DNA of 58,643 nucleotides from Pseudooctadecabacter sp. (GCF_020627745.1 NZ_JAHDGE010000015.1:1-58643), one strand, 5' to 3'; positions 26,408 through 35,922 are shown, counted from the stretch's first letter. Numbers and translations: made by a program. Notes: a model not told the origin generated them from the letters alone.

Positions 26408-29119
26408 ATGACGAAAAGCTGCCCCTTTCTTGACAGTCTCAAAGCGCAGGAACGTCTGACCGAGGCGCGCTATGACGATGACGTCTCTGAAACGTTCAGC
26501 GGCGCGGCCGATCCGGTGACCGTGTCCATGGTCGTATTCGATCAGGACGGCGACATGCCCAACTCGGGCGGTCTAAGCACCTTGTTCACCACGTTCGGGC
26601 AGTTTCTGGATCATGACATGGTCCTCACCCCCGAAGACCACGACGCAGGCACCCTTGATCTGGTCGGAATGCCCCATGACATCGCGCGCTCTGCCGTCGC
26701 TGACGAGATTTCAGACGGCGAAACCATCGCCCCGCCCAACGTCGTCACCTGGCAAATCGACGGCAGTCAGATCTACGGCTCCACCGAGGCACGCGCGGAC
26801 GACCTGCGCAGCTTCGAAGGCGGGCGTTTGCGCGTGCAGGAGGATCAGACATCAGCGTCAGACCTGTTGCCTGACGCGGACAGCGACAGCTTTATGGCAG
26901 GCGATATCGACAGTGATGACCCCGTCCATCTGGCCGGCGACATCCGCGCCAATGAGAACCCCAACCTGCTGTCTTTGCACACTTTGTTTGTGCGCGAACA
27001 CAATTACTGGGCCGAAAGGCTTGCCGAAGAACACCCCGATTGGGACGACGACGAACTGTATGAGGCCGCGCGGTCGATTGTCGAAGTCGAACTGCAGCAG
27101 ATCACCTACAACGAATGGCTGCCCCATCTGATAGGCGACGCCGTAGACACCGATGCGCCCCACGATCCGACCGTCAACGGCGAGGTGTCGGTCGAATTCT
27201 CCACCGCGGCCTTCCGGTTCGGGCATACTCTGGTGTCCTCCGAAATCGACCTCTTGGATGAATTCGGTCTTGATGCGGGCTCTCTTGGTCTGATGGAGGC
27301 GTTCTTCAACCACCACGTGGTCGACGAAAGCGGCATTGACGCATTACTGCGGGGCCAACTGTCTTCGACAGCGCAGGAACTCGATGCCCAGATCGTGGAC
27401 GATCTGAATTTCTTTCTGGAAACGCCCGATGGCGTGTCCGGCTTTTCGCTGGCGGCCCTGAACCTAGCACGCAGCCTTGACCATGGCCTCGACAGCTATG
27501 TCGAGGTCCGCGCCGCCCTGTTGGGCGATATTGACCCGGACACACTCGACCCGTCGGATTTTTCGATTATTACCAGTGACCTGGACACCCAAGCGCGCCT
27601 CGCCGAAGCTTATGAGGACGTCTTTCAGGTTGATTTGTGGGTTGGCGGGTTGGCGGAAGACGCCGTGGGCGGCACCCAGATGGGTGCCCTCTTCACGCAT
27701 ATCATCGCCGAACAATTCACCCGCACCCTTGTGGCCGACCAAACCTTCGGCGTCCTTGATCCGGCCTTGGGGGCCGACATCATCGCAGAGGTTCAGGACA
27801 CCATTTTTGCCGACATTATCGAACGCAATTCCGATGTGGACATGGTGCAGGACGATGTCTTTCTGGCCGTCGATCGCACCCTGATCGAACTGGAGGAGGT
27901 CGGGACAGGCTGGAACGATGACCTTCTTGATCTTGCCGCCAAGGTGCTGAATTTCGATCTTTATACCCATGACGGCAACGACACGGTCATTCTGACCGGT
28001 GGCACGACGATCAACGGCAACGTGGTGTTGGGGCGCGGCGACGACAGCTTCGTTGCCTCAAGCGGGGTAATCAACGGCGATCTGCGGCTGGGGCGCGGGG
28101 ACGACACCGCCGATGTGTCCGGCACGGCCACCATTGACGGCAATCTGACCACATGGCGCGGCGACGACAGTGTCCGCCTATCCGACATGGCGCGGATCAC
28201 CGGCGATGTTGAAACCGGTCGTGGAAGTGACACCGTCGTTCTAGACGGACGGTCGACCATCGACGGCAGCCTTCGCACCGGCCGTGAGGACGACACAATC
28301 TCCATCGGCGGTCGCGCCACAGTGGGGGGGGAGGTGAACCTTGGCCGTGGCGACGACACCATCACGGTCGCATCAGGCGCAAACCTCGGGCTGGTGAACG
28401 GCGGCGTCGGTTTCGATACGTTGCAGTTGACGGGCAATACGCGGGTCGAATTCGGCCATGACCCCACCGACGGCACGGTCTTCTACCTCGACGAAGATGG
28501 CAACGACACGGGTGAAAGCTTCGACTTTCATTCTATTGAAAACATTACCTGTTTCACCATCGGCACCCTGATCATCACGGAACGCGGCAAGCTGCCGATT
28601 GAAACTTTGGCGGTCGGGGACCGTGTCTGGACGATGGACGCAGGCCTGCAGCCCGTCGCATGGATCGGGCAGGCCACCGTGCCCGCTACGGGTGATCTGG
28701 CCCCCATTCATATCGCCAAAGGGGCCATGGGCAACGACCGTGACCTGCTCGTGTCGCCGCAACACCGGATGATGCTGGACGGCTGGCGGGTTGAAATGCA
28801 CTGCGGCACGGACGAGGTTCTGGCCCCCGCCAAGGCCCTGATCAACGACCATACCATCCGCCCCCGCGAAGGCGGCACGGTCACTTACGTGCACATTGCT
28901 TTCGCCGACCACCAGATCGTCATGGCGGAAGGCATCCCGTCAGAAAGCTTCTTCCCTGGCGCCGAGGCGATGAACGCCCTGGACGCGGCTGCACGGGCCG
29001 AAATTCTGGCCCTTTTCCCCGAATGGGACTGCCCGCATTTGCGCCCGCAAACCGCCCGTCCGACCGTCACCGCGCGTGAGGCGCGCCCCCTGCGGGGCTG
29101 CCCCTTTGGCCACGGCTGA
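26408..29119 (+). CDS. Animal-type haem peroxidase fused to GRGDD repeats and a Hint domain
   Basis: 903 residues, no N-terminal signal. Residues about 1-510 are an animal-haem-peroxidase domain: Gln-x2-Asp68-His69-Asp70 (distal His, calcium Asp), Arg180 and Glu183 in RANENPNL, SLHTLFVREHN, and the proximal His273 in FRFGHTL. The myeloperoxidase sulphonium Met position is Asn. Residues about 530-662 are six ~21-residue repeats around GRGDDT. Cys715 opens a Hint_2 domain (CFTIGTLI, SPQHRM with His786, YVHIAFADHQIVMAEG, ESFFPG). Family context suggests export by a type I system and possible self-cleavage before Cys715; both are inference. Confidence 0.9.
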   Translation: MTKSCPFLDSLKAQERLTEARYDDDVSETFSGAADPVTVSMVVFDQDGDMPNSGGLSTLFTTFGQFLDHDMVLTPEDHDAGTLDLVGMPHDIARSAVADEISDGETIAPPNVVTWQIDGSQIYGSTEARADDLRSFEGGRLRVQEDQTSASDLLPDADSDSFMAGDIDSDDPVHLAGDIRANENPNLLSLHTLFVREHNYWAERLAEEHPDWDDDELYEAARSIVEVELQQITYNEWLPHLIGDAVDTDAPHDPTVNGEVSVEFSTAAFRFGHTLVSSEIDLLDEFGLDAGSLGLMEAFFNHHVVDESGIDALLRGQLSSTAQELDAQIVDDLNFFLETPDGVSGFSLAALNLARSLDHGLDSYVEVRAALLGDIDPDTLDPSDFSIITSDLDTQARLAEAYEDVFQVDLWVGGLAEDAVGGTQMGALFTHIIAEQFTRTLVADQTFGVLDPALGADIIAEVQDTIFADIIERNSDVDMVQDDVFLAVDRTLIELEEVGTGWNDDLLDLAAKVLNFDLYTHDGNDTVILTGGTTINGNVVLGRGDDSFVASSGVINGDLRLGRGDDTADVSGTATIDGNLTTWRGDDSVRLSDMARITGDVETGRGSDTVVLDGRSTIDGSLRTGREDDTISIGGRATVGGEVNLGRGDDTITVASGANLGLVNGGVGFDTLQLTGNTRVEFGHDPTDGTVFYLDEDGNDTGESFDFHSIENITCFTIGTLIITERGKLPIETLAVGDRVWTMDAGLQPVAWIGQATVPATGDLAPIHIAKGAMGNDRDLLVSPQHRMMLDGWRVEMHCGTDEVLAPAKALINDHTIRPREGGTVTYVHIAFADHQIVMAEGIPSESFFPGAEAMNALDAAARAEILALFPEWDCPHLRPQTARPTVTAREARPLRGCPFGHG

Positions 29120-29121
29120 CG

Positions 29122-31368
29122 TCAGACGAAATCAATGTGGTTGCGCAGCGGCATTTCGCGGATGCGCTGACCGGTGGCCGCAAAAATAGCGTTGGCCAAC
29201 GCGGCGGACGCAGGCGGGACCGGAGGCTCCCCAATCCCGCGCACATGATCGCCAAGCTCCAGCCCTTTGACGATAACCTCGGGCGCTTGATAAAGCCGCA
29301 TGGCCTCAAACCCGTCGTAATTCAGCTGGTCGGTCATCCCGTCCGTATGGGTAATCTCTGCAGAAATGGCATGGCCCAAGGCCCAGATGACACCGCCACT
29401 GATGTGGTGTTCGAAATTGATCGGATCGACGATCCGGCCCACATTGGCCACCGCGTAAACACGGTCAATCCGGATGCCGCGGTCTGTGTTGGTGACCTCA
29501 CACACCTGCGCGCAGGGCACGCCGAAGGACAGCGCAAAACCGACCCCGCGCGCGCGGTTCGGCCCCAGATCGGGGCCATCCCAGCCGGACAAATCAGCCA
29601 AAGCCTCAAGCACAGCGCGGGAATGGGGCTCTGACGCCAACCTGATCCGTTCGGCCATCGGGTCGGCCCCTGCGGCGTGGATCAATTCATCCAAGGCGCA
29701 ATCGTGGAAGAACCCGTTGGTTGAGGCGCCCACCGACCGCCAGCTGGAAATCGGGGCGAGTTCGGGCGCGCGGTAGCCTGTGACGCGCACATTTGGGATC
29801 GCAAAAGGCTGATCCCAAGCGGCCTGCACAATCGCAGCATCGGGTCCGGGCACGGACAAGCCCAGCCGCCCCATCTGGCTTGAGACGACCGAGGGCATGG
29901 CAATATCAAGGTCCATCGCATCTACCTGTCCGTCTTTCACCGCCCCCCGCAGTCGCGCCATAGCGATCTGGCGGGTATAGTCGTGGGACATATCCTCTTC
30001 ACGGGTGTAGGTCAGTTTGACGGGTGTGCCGCGCATCTCATTGGCCAGTTCAGCGGCCTGTTTGACCACGTCAATTTCCAGCCGGTGCCCGAAACTGCCG
30101 CCCATCATCAGCACATGGATATGAACATTGTCCGCGTCTATGCCGGTGATCTCTGCCACGGCGTCCTGCGCAAATCGTGGCACTTGGGTGCCGGTCCAGA
30201 CATCGACGCGGCCCTCCGTCACCAATGCGGTGGCGTTGATAGGTTCCAGCGGCGCATGGGCCAGATAAGGCGCGCGGTATTCCGCCTCAACCACCTCATC
30301 CGCTGAGGCCAAGGTGGCCTCTATATCGCCGTCGTCCTTGTAGCGGCTGTCGTAGTCGTCGCCGGAAAGGGCCTCCTCCAAAGCCGCCCAATGGTCGGCC
30401 TGATCGTGCGGATAGGGTGCATCGCCCCAGTCGAAGGTGATGGCTTGGGCGGCCATAAAGGCCCGCCATGTGTTGTCAGCAATGACACCGACACCGCCGG
30501 TGATCGGAATCACCCGTTGTACGCCGCGCATGCCTTCGGCCTCGGTCGCGTCATAGGACAGCATGTCACCGCCCTTGCGGGGGTTGGTAACGACCGTGGC
30601 ATGGACCATTCCGTCCACCTCAAAATCAATACCATAGCCTTGCGTGCCGGTGGATTTCGCCACGATATCAAGCCGCTGCATGTCTTTCCCGATGTAGCGC
30701 CACTGGGACGGATCGCGCAATGTGACCTCGGACACGGGATCCAACGTGGCAGCGGTACCGGCGAGGGCGGTGTAGTCCATCCGAGTGCCGTCAGGCAGCA
30801 CCACGGCCCCGCGACTGGTGGTCATATCCGCCACCGGGATGCCGGTTTCCAGCGATGCGGCCTCTTTTAAGGTCTCGCGCGCCACCGCACCGGCCACGCG
30901 CAGCTTTTCCCAACCGTCGGCCACCGTGGTGGACCCGCCGGTGATCTGCACGCCCATGATCTTGATTGCCGCATCCATGACCGTGCGCAGCGCATTGGCG
31001 CTGAAACTGTCGTCATAGGGCGTCACCCCCGGTGCCTCACTGGACAGGGCGGAATTGTAATAGGCTTTGGACGGCGGACCGGGGTCGACAGTGACCTGAT
31101 CAAGGTCGATATCCAGCTCCTCCGCGATCAATGCGGCCTGCACGTGGTAGGCCCCCTGCCCTTTGTCCGCACGCGGGGTGATCAATGTCACACCCTCGGG
31201 GGTGATGCGGACATATTCCGTCATCGACGCTTCGCCGTCCTTCAGGTCCGCCAACAACGGATTGTCCACGGGGCGGCGGTACAAATAGGCCCCGAACGCC
31301 ACGCCACCGATGATGGCAGCAGACCCGATCAAAAACGTCCGGCGCGCGATTGTTTTGACACGTCCCAT
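29122..31368 (-). CDS. Molybdopterin-binding large subunit, IorB (isoquinoline 1-oxidoreductase beta) type
   Basis: Catalytic subunit of a xanthine-oxidase-family hydroxylase, 748 residues. The N-terminus has a twin-arginine signal (ARRTFLIGSAAI) and a hydrophobic segment, so it acts in the periplasm. The molybdopterin domains are recognisable (YRAPYLAHAPLEPINATA, GGSFGHRLEIDVVKQAAELA, YRAPELAPISSWRSVGAS, RGVGFALSFG). The start at 31368 begins the Tat signal; the longer frame overlaps iorA. It is two bases after the iron-sulphur subunit. The real substrate (aldehyde or N-heterocycle) is unknown. Confidence 0.93.
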   Translation of the reverse strand: MGRVKTIARRTFLIGSAAIIGGVAFGAYLYRRPVDNPLLADLKDGEASMTEYVRITPEGVTLITPRADKGQGAYHVQAALIAEELDIDLDQVTVDPGPPSKAYYNSALSSEAPGVTPYDDSFSANALRTVMDAAIKIMGVQITGGSTTVADGWEKLRVAGAVARETLKEAASLETGIPVADMTTSRGAVVLPDGTRMDYTALAGTAATLDPVSEVTLRDPSQWRYIGKDMQRLDIVAKSTGTQGYGIDFEVDGMVHATVVTNPRKGGDMLSYDATEAEGMRGVQRVIPITGGVGVIADNTWRAFMAAQAITFDWGDAPYPHDQADHWAALEEALSGDDYDSRYKDDGDIEATLASADEVVEAEYRAPYLAHAPLEPINATALVTEGRVDVWTGTQVPRFAQDAVAEITGIDADNVHIHVLMMGGSFGHRLEIDVVKQAAELANEMRGTPVKLTYTREEDMSHDYTRQIAMARLRGAVKDGQVDAMDLDIAMPSVVSSQMGRLGLSVPGPDAAIVQAAWDQPFAIPNVRVTGYRAPELAPISSWRSVGASTNGFFHDCALDELIHAAGADPMAERIRLASEPHSRAVLEALADLSGWDGPDLGPNRARGVGFALSFGVPCAQVCEVTNTDRGIRIDRVYAVANVGRIVDPINFEHHISGGVIWALGHAISAEITHTDGMTDQLNYDGFEAMRLYQAPEVIVKGLELGDHVRGIGEPPVPPASAALANAIFAATGQRIREMPLRNHIDFV

Positions 31369-31370
31369 GT

Positions 31371-31832
31371 TTACGCCTCCCGCAGTTTGGCCGCAGCGGT
31401 CACAATCGCCGCGCGGATTTGGGGATAGGTGCCACAGCGGCACAGATTGCCGGACATCTCGGCGTCGATATCTTCGTCCGTCGGATCGGGGATTTGCGCC
31501 AACATGGACGCCGCCTGCATGATCTGACCGGACTGACAGTAGCCGCATTGCGCGACCTGATGTTCGGCCCAAGCCTCCTGCACCGCATGCATGGCGGCGG
31601 GCGTGCCAAGGCCGTTGATCGTCGTAACCTCAGCCCCGACCGCGTCGATGGCCCAAGTTTGGCAAGACCGCACCGCGACGCCGTCCAGATGCACCGTGCA
31701 GGCGCCACATTGGGCAATCCCGCAGCCGTATTTTACGCCTTTGATGCCGATCTCATCGCGCAACACCCACAGCAGGGGCATGTCCTCTTCCACGTCGACC
31801 TCATGGGTCTGTCCATCCACAGTGAGCCGCAT
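31371..31832 (-). CDS. (2Fe-2S) small subunit, IorA type
   Basis: Electron-transfer subunit paired with the IorB-type protein, 153 residues. It has two 2Fe-2S sites: the plant-ferredoxin set ([18 protein letters not shown]...SC) and the family's second set (CGYCQSG and [12 protein letters not shown]). GGAGG lies five bases before the ATG at 31832; an ATG at 31844 with AAGGA six bases upstream is a real alternative (adds MEVM). It has no signal of its own, so it would ride with the Tat-exported large subunit. Confidence 0.93.
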   Translation of the reverse strand: MRLTVDGQTHEVDVEEDMPLLWVLRDEIGIKGVKYGCGIAQCGACTVHLDGVAVRSCQTWAIDAVGAEVTTINGLGTPAAMHAVQEAWAEHQVAQCGYCQSGQIMQAASMLAQIPDPTDEDIDAEMSGNLCRCGTYPQIRAAIVTAAAKLREA

Positions 31833-31860
31833 CATGACCTCCATTCGCTTTCCTTAGGAT

Positions 31861-31893
31861 TTGACATTCCGTCACATTTTGTCAAGGTGTCAA
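31861..31893. promoter_or_regulatory. Candidate TetR operator between iorAB and its regulator
   Basis: TTGACA (31861-31866), 13 bases, TGTCAA (31880-31885), two bases, TGTCAA (31888-31893). The outer pair is an exact inverted repeat and the last copy repeats the right half. It fills most of the 63 bases between the divergent iorA and tetR starts, just upstream of the tetR ATG, where a TetR dimer would repress both. Confidence 0.55.
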
Positions 31894-31895
31894 TT

Positions 31896-32462
31896 ATGAC
31901 TGACGACAATACCGCCATTCTCGATGCCGCCTTGCAGGTGTTTCTGCGCTACGGGTTTAAACGGTCGACCATGGGCGACATTGCAAAGGCAGCGGGCCTG
32001 TCGCGTCAAAGCCTTTACGCGCGGTTTGCCAACAAGGACGATGTCTATGCCGCCGGTCTTGTCCTTCACGCGCGGCGCACCGTCGCGTCGATCACAGAGG
32101 CCTGGGCCGGGATTGCGTCTCTGAACGACCGGCTGGACTGTCTTTACGAGTTGAGCCTGCGCCCCACCTTCGAGATGCTGCGCGCAAACCCCGATGCCGC
32201 CGACATTATTGACGCCGCCGAAACCCCCTCCGGCCAGCGTGCGATGGAGGACGCAAGACGCCAAAAAATTGCGATGTTGACCGATCTGTTGACCCCGTTT
32301 GCCCCCGCCCTGCACCAGCACGGCCAGACACCGGCGGATGTGGCGCGGTTTACGGAAACAGCCCTTCACGCGCTTCTGACCACGGCTGACAGCATCGAGG
32401 CGTTGCAGCAGCAGTTCGCCTCTCTCAAAGCGGCGCTCATGGCGCTGACCCGTCCCGCATAA
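31896..32462 (+). CDS. TetR-family transcriptional regulator
   Basis: 188 residues. The N-terminal helix-turn-helix is clear (AALQVFLRYGFKRSTMGDIAKAAGLSRQSLYARFANKDDVY). The C-terminal ligand domain is unassigned. It is divergent from iorAB and preceded by inverted TTGACA/TGTCAA repeats, so it probably represses iorAB and itself, with a substrate of the oxidoreductase as a possible inducer. The ATG at 31896 is the start of the domain; the longer frame runs antisense through iorA and is rejected. Confidence 0.93.
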   Translation: MTDDNTAILDAALQVFLRYGFKRSTMGDIAKAAGLSRQSLYARFANKDDVYAAGLVLHARRTVASITEAWAGIASLNDRLDCLYELSLRPTFEMLRANPDAADIIDAAETPSGQRAMEDARRQKIAMLTDLLTPFAPALHQHGQTPADVARFTETALHALLTTADSIEALQQQFASLKAALMALTRPA

Positions 32463-32466
32463 GGGC

Positions 32467-34947
32467 TCAGCCGAACTGTGCCTGACGTTTAATAAGGGTC
32501 TGGGCAAAAACATGCGCCTCCACCGGACGGCCAAGCAAAAATCCCTGCAACGCCTCCGTTTCCAGTTGCAACACGGCATCCAGCTGAGCCTGCGTTTCAA
32601 TGCCCTCCATCACCACCCCGCACCCTTGCAGCGTGGACACCCGCACCAAAGCCTCAAGAATGTGGATCTGTGCAGGATTTTCCTCAAGCGGGGCAATCAG
32701 CATCCGATCAATCTTGACGCGGTCCGGTTGCAGTGTTTGCAAAGCGACAACGGACGAATGGCCGGACCCGAAATCATCCAGATCCAGCCTGATACCGGCC
32801 TCACGCACCTGACACAGCACATCCTTCAACGCGGGGCCGGCATCGTCCAGAAAAGACGTCTCAAGCAGTTCGAAGGATATTTTGTGATGGGGCTGAAGTT
32901 TCTGTTTCAGCTGCGCCATCAGTTCAGGCTGCAAAAAACGGTCAAGCGAAATGTTCAACGCGACAATCGGCACATCCAGCCCTTGCAATGCCCATCTGGT
33001 CTGGTCGGCCAGCACGCGATCAAGAACGTATTCATCCAGCCGCGGGGCAAGGCCGGTGGCCTGTGCGGCCGGAATAAAATCATGGGGCAGCAGCAGGCCG
33101 TTGTGCGGACAGTTCCAACGCACCAGAGCCTCCGCCCCGATCACTTCAAGCGAGGTGCTGTCAAACTGGGGCTGGTAATGGCAGATGACTTCGCATTCGT
33201 CCAAAGCGCGGGCAAGACTGTAGAAGGTCGACATATCCGTCTGCGACACCGCCCGCAGTCTGGGTGAAAACACCTTGTAACACGACCGGCCTGCGGATTT
33301 GGCAGCATAAAGCGCGACATCGGCGTTGATGAAAACCTCCGCCAGATCGGTTTGCCCGCCGGTGCCGAATGCCGCCCCGATGCTCAGCCCGAAGTTTTGC
33401 AGCAACCCTCTGAGGATCAGGGGATCGGACGCCGTTTCGACAATGTCCTGACACAGGGTTTCTACATCATCGTGGCTGTCGAAACCCTCAAGCAGGACAA
33501 CAAACTCATCGCCACCATTGCGGCAGACCAACCCCCTGTCGCCCACCAGCGCCGTCAGGGTATCCGCCACGTGGACAAGAACCTGATCGCCCACGGCATG
33601 GCCCAGCGTGTCATTCACCTTCTTGAAGTGATCAAGGTCAATGTGCAGCGCCGCAAAGCTGTCATCGGGGCCCAAGCGGTCGAGCATTTTTTGTGTGCGC
33701 TCGTCCAGCAGACGCCGGTTTGCAAGGCCCGTCAGGGCATCATGACGGGAATCGTGTTCCAAAAGCGCGCGGGCCTTTTCCAGCTCCTGCGCAAGGACCT
33801 TGTCCTCCGTTATATCAAGGTTCAGGCCCAGCAGCTTACCCGTGCTGCCCGCATCCTTGATGAACCGCGCCGTGCTGCGCAGATAGCGGATTTCACCGTC
33901 CTGACGGACAATCCGGTATTCGCCCAGATAATCCCGACCCTCGGCCAAGGCACGGTCGGCCTCCGCTACACTGCGGTCGCGGTCCTCGGGGTGCAGATAG
34001 GTTTCCCACAGGTTGTCAGGCCGGTCATGCAGGTTGTCGTCCAAGCCGTAAATCTCAAGCATCCGGTCGTCCCAGTGGACTTTGGTCGTGGCTGAATCGT
34101 ACTCCCACAACCCGATTCCGGCGACACCGATGGCCAGCTGCAGCTTGTTCGCCAGCTCCATCTGTGCAATTTCGCGGGCGCGAAGGGATGTGATATCCGT
34201 ATCCACACCCACAATCTGAAGCGGCGCCCCCTGACTGTCCCGCGTTACCACCTTCGCACGGCACAAAATCCAGATCCATTTTCCGTCGGCCCGCTTTGTC
34301 CGGTACTGAAGGTCGACGTCGTCGGCCCCCCCCTCGATCAGGTCTTCAAAGGTGGCCCACAAATGCGCCATATCATCGGGATGCAACTTGTCGGACCACC
34401 ACGCCGGGTCGGATGCATCTTTCAATGAAAAGTCGGCCGGATACCGGCGGATGTCGCGCCATGCGTCAGAAACGCTAAGCGACTGGCCCGAATAATCGAA
34501 ATTCCACACGCCCTGCCCCAGATGGTTCATCAGGAACCGAAGTCGGGAACTGTCAACGGCAAGGTCCGGCGTCAACTGGCACAGATACCGTGCCTGTCCG
34601 TCGGGGCTGTCGATGCAATCCACCGACACGAAGAACGGGCCGGAGGGCAACTGCACCGAAACGCGTTGTTTCCCTGCGTCCGCCCGCCGCGCCGCCCGGA
34701 CAAGCGTCGCAAGACGTCGTGGCAAATGTGCATCAAGGTGACCCGCCAGATCATCCCCCACGCTAACGTCACGCAGATTTGCAAAGGCGTTGCAGAAATC
34801 CTCATTCGCCGCAAAAATCTTGCAATCCCCGTCAATGATCGCCGCAGGCTGGGTCAGCACCTCAACAAGGTGGTGCGAAAACGAACATGAGGGCCTTCGG
34901 ACATCCATAAACAGGTGGTTCCTGAAAACAACGACACCTAGGCCCAT
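32467..34947 (-). CDS. PAS-GGDEF-EAL cyclic di-GMP signalling protein
   Basis: 826 residues, no membrane segment seen. About three PAS-type sensor units (near residues 25-120, 145-260 with a PAC-like GKWIWILCRAK, and 270-390 with GEIRYLRSTARFI) precede a GGDEF domain (intact NGGDEFVVLL near 476) and an EAL domain (AEALVRW near 606, then LDLDDFGSGHSS and KIDRMLIAPL). Both motifs are intact, so it may be a cyclase, a phosphodiesterase or both. Start at 34947 has AGGA nine bases upstream; 34908 is an alternative. It converges on tetR with four bases between. Confidence 0.93.
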   Translation of the reverse strand: MGLGVVVFRNHLFMDVRRPSCSFSHHLVEVLTQPAAIIDGDCKIFAANEDFCNAFANLRDVSVGDDLAGHLDAHLPRRLATLVRAARRADAGKQRVSVQLPSGPFFVSVDCIDSPDGQARYLCQLTPDLAVDSSRLRFLMNHLGQGVWNFDYSGQSLSVSDAWRDIRRYPADFSLKDASDPAWWSDKLHPDDMAHLWATFEDLIEGGADDVDLQYRTKRADGKWIWILCRAKVVTRDSQGAPLQIVGVDTDITSLRAREIAQMELANKLQLAIGVAGIGLWEYDSATTKVHWDDRMLEIYGLDDNLHDRPDNLWETYLHPEDRDRSVAEADRALAEGRDYLGEYRIVRQDGEIRYLRSTARFIKDAGSTGKLLGLNLDITEDKVLAQELEKARALLEHDSRHDALTGLANRRLLDERTQKMLDRLGPDDSFAALHIDLDHFKKVNDTLGHAVGDQVLVHVADTLTALVGDRGLVCRNGGDEFVVLLEGFDSHDDVETLCQDIVETASDPLILRGLLQNFGLSIGAAFGTGGQTDLAEVFINADVALYAAKSAGRSCYKVFSPRLRAVSQTDMSTFYSLARALDECEVICHYQPQFDSTSLEVIGAEALVRWNCPHNGLLLPHDFIPAAQATGLAPRLDEYVLDRVLADQTRWALQGLDVPIVALNISLDRFLQPELMAQLKQKLQPHHKISFELLETSFLDDAGPALKDVLCQVREAGIRLDLDDFGSGHSSVVALQTLQPDRVKIDRMLIAPLEENPAQIHILEALVRVSTLQGCGVVMEGIETQAQLDAVLQLETEALQGFLLGRPVEAHVFAQTLIKRQAQFG

Positions 34948-35097
34948 AGCAGCCGATCCTGCCCAAAAGGTTAAGGATTAGGGAAAATGGCGAAAAAACC
35001 CTGCAGGTGTTGCACCATTCCTCGCAAAACCAGGGCCGGAAAACGCGGTGAACGGCGTTCCGATTTTTGAAACCGAACAGCAGGTTACTTAGCAAAA

Positions 35098-35174
<77 letters not shown>

Positions 35175-35226
35175 ACTGGGTATGGCTATAAAGTCGCCCA
35201 CGTGGCTGCGCAATCGTGAATTTGCA

Positions 35227-35904
35227 TCAACCGCTGATCGGCCCAAGATAGGGCTTCTTTGACCCCGACATCACGCGGTGCAACCAGATCAGATTGACGT
35301 AAGCGCGGCTGTTGTCTTCGCGCATCTTCACGATCGCCTCGGCGTAGGTGGTCAGCAGCACAGTGATCGGCCCTTGCAACGTGCGCTGCATCAACACCAG
35401 ATCAATCGCGCCGGACCGCGTGGCCGCAGCCAGAAATTCGTATTGGTTGAGGACAAAAAGCGATGCGTCACGAAAGGTCGGCTTGTCCACGACCGCCGAC
35501 ACATTGTCCTTGTCCAACAGTTCGGCCAGCAAATCCGGTCCCAATACGCCCCCCACTTCGGTCTGGGGGCATTTGGCAATCGCGTCTCGCGCTTTTGAGA
35601 TGTTGATGAGGTACTCTCGGTCCGTGCGCAACGTCTGAAGACCCTGCAACGCGTGGGAGATACGGGAGGTCTGCCACTGCGACCACGTGTTTGCGATGAT
35701 CGCCAAGGCCGCCACGGCGACACCCGCGAACAGCACCGGCGCGCTGGATGTGGCGGGCGTGGGGCCCGCGTCTTGTGCGCTCAGGCTTGGGCCCACAAAG
35801 GCGAACCACGTGTAGATCAGACCGCCGCCGATCATGAATACAAGGATATAGACAGGCCAATAGCGCCACAAAGGCGGCATTGACGACAGTAAAAACCATT
35901 TCAT
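35227..35904 (-). CDS. Membrane protein, DUF4760-like
   Basis: 225 residues. Two hydrophobic segments (about 15-37 and 57-75) are followed by a soluble alpha-helical domain containing VLNQYEFLAAATRSGAIDLVLMQRTL, a stretch I associate with DUF4760 proteins, sometimes found with phages or defence loci. The function is unknown. It lies between the Fe-S operon and tRNA-Arg. Its ribosome site is inside a perfect 6-bp inverted repeat, so translation may be controlled by structure. Confidence 0.75.
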   Translation of the reverse strand: MKWFLLSSMPPLWRYWPVYILVFMIGGGLIYTWFAFVGPSLSAQDAGPTPATSSAPVLFAGVAVAALAIIANTWSQWQTSRISHALQGLQTLRTDREYLINISKARDAIAKCPQTEVGGVLGPDLLAELLDKDNVSAVVDKPTFRDASLFVLNQYEFLAAATRSGAIDLVLMQRTLQGPITVLLTTYAEAIVKMREDNSRAYVNLIWLHRVMSGSKKPYLGPISG

Positions 35905-35905
35905 C

Positions 35906-35922
35906 CTAAGGGGTTACCTTAG
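35906..35922 (-). promoter_or_regulatory. Hairpin over the ribosome-binding site of the DUF4760-like gene
   Basis: CTAAGG (35906-35911) and CCTTAG (35917-35922) form an inverted repeat with a five-base loop, ending one base before the start codon. In the transcript, the AGG next to the ATG and the upstream AAGG pair with each other, which would hide the likely ribosome site. Confidence 0.4.

Noticed and set aside
28550-29000. Intein insertion in the peroxidase gene
   Set aside because: There is no C-extein that completes the peroxidase and no homing endonuclease. The C-terminal position and HRM-type motif fit a Hint_2 domain instead.
31419-31895. N-terminal extension of the TetR frame
   Set aside because: It lies antisense to iorA. 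The TetR domain begins at 31896, directly after the operator-like repeats.
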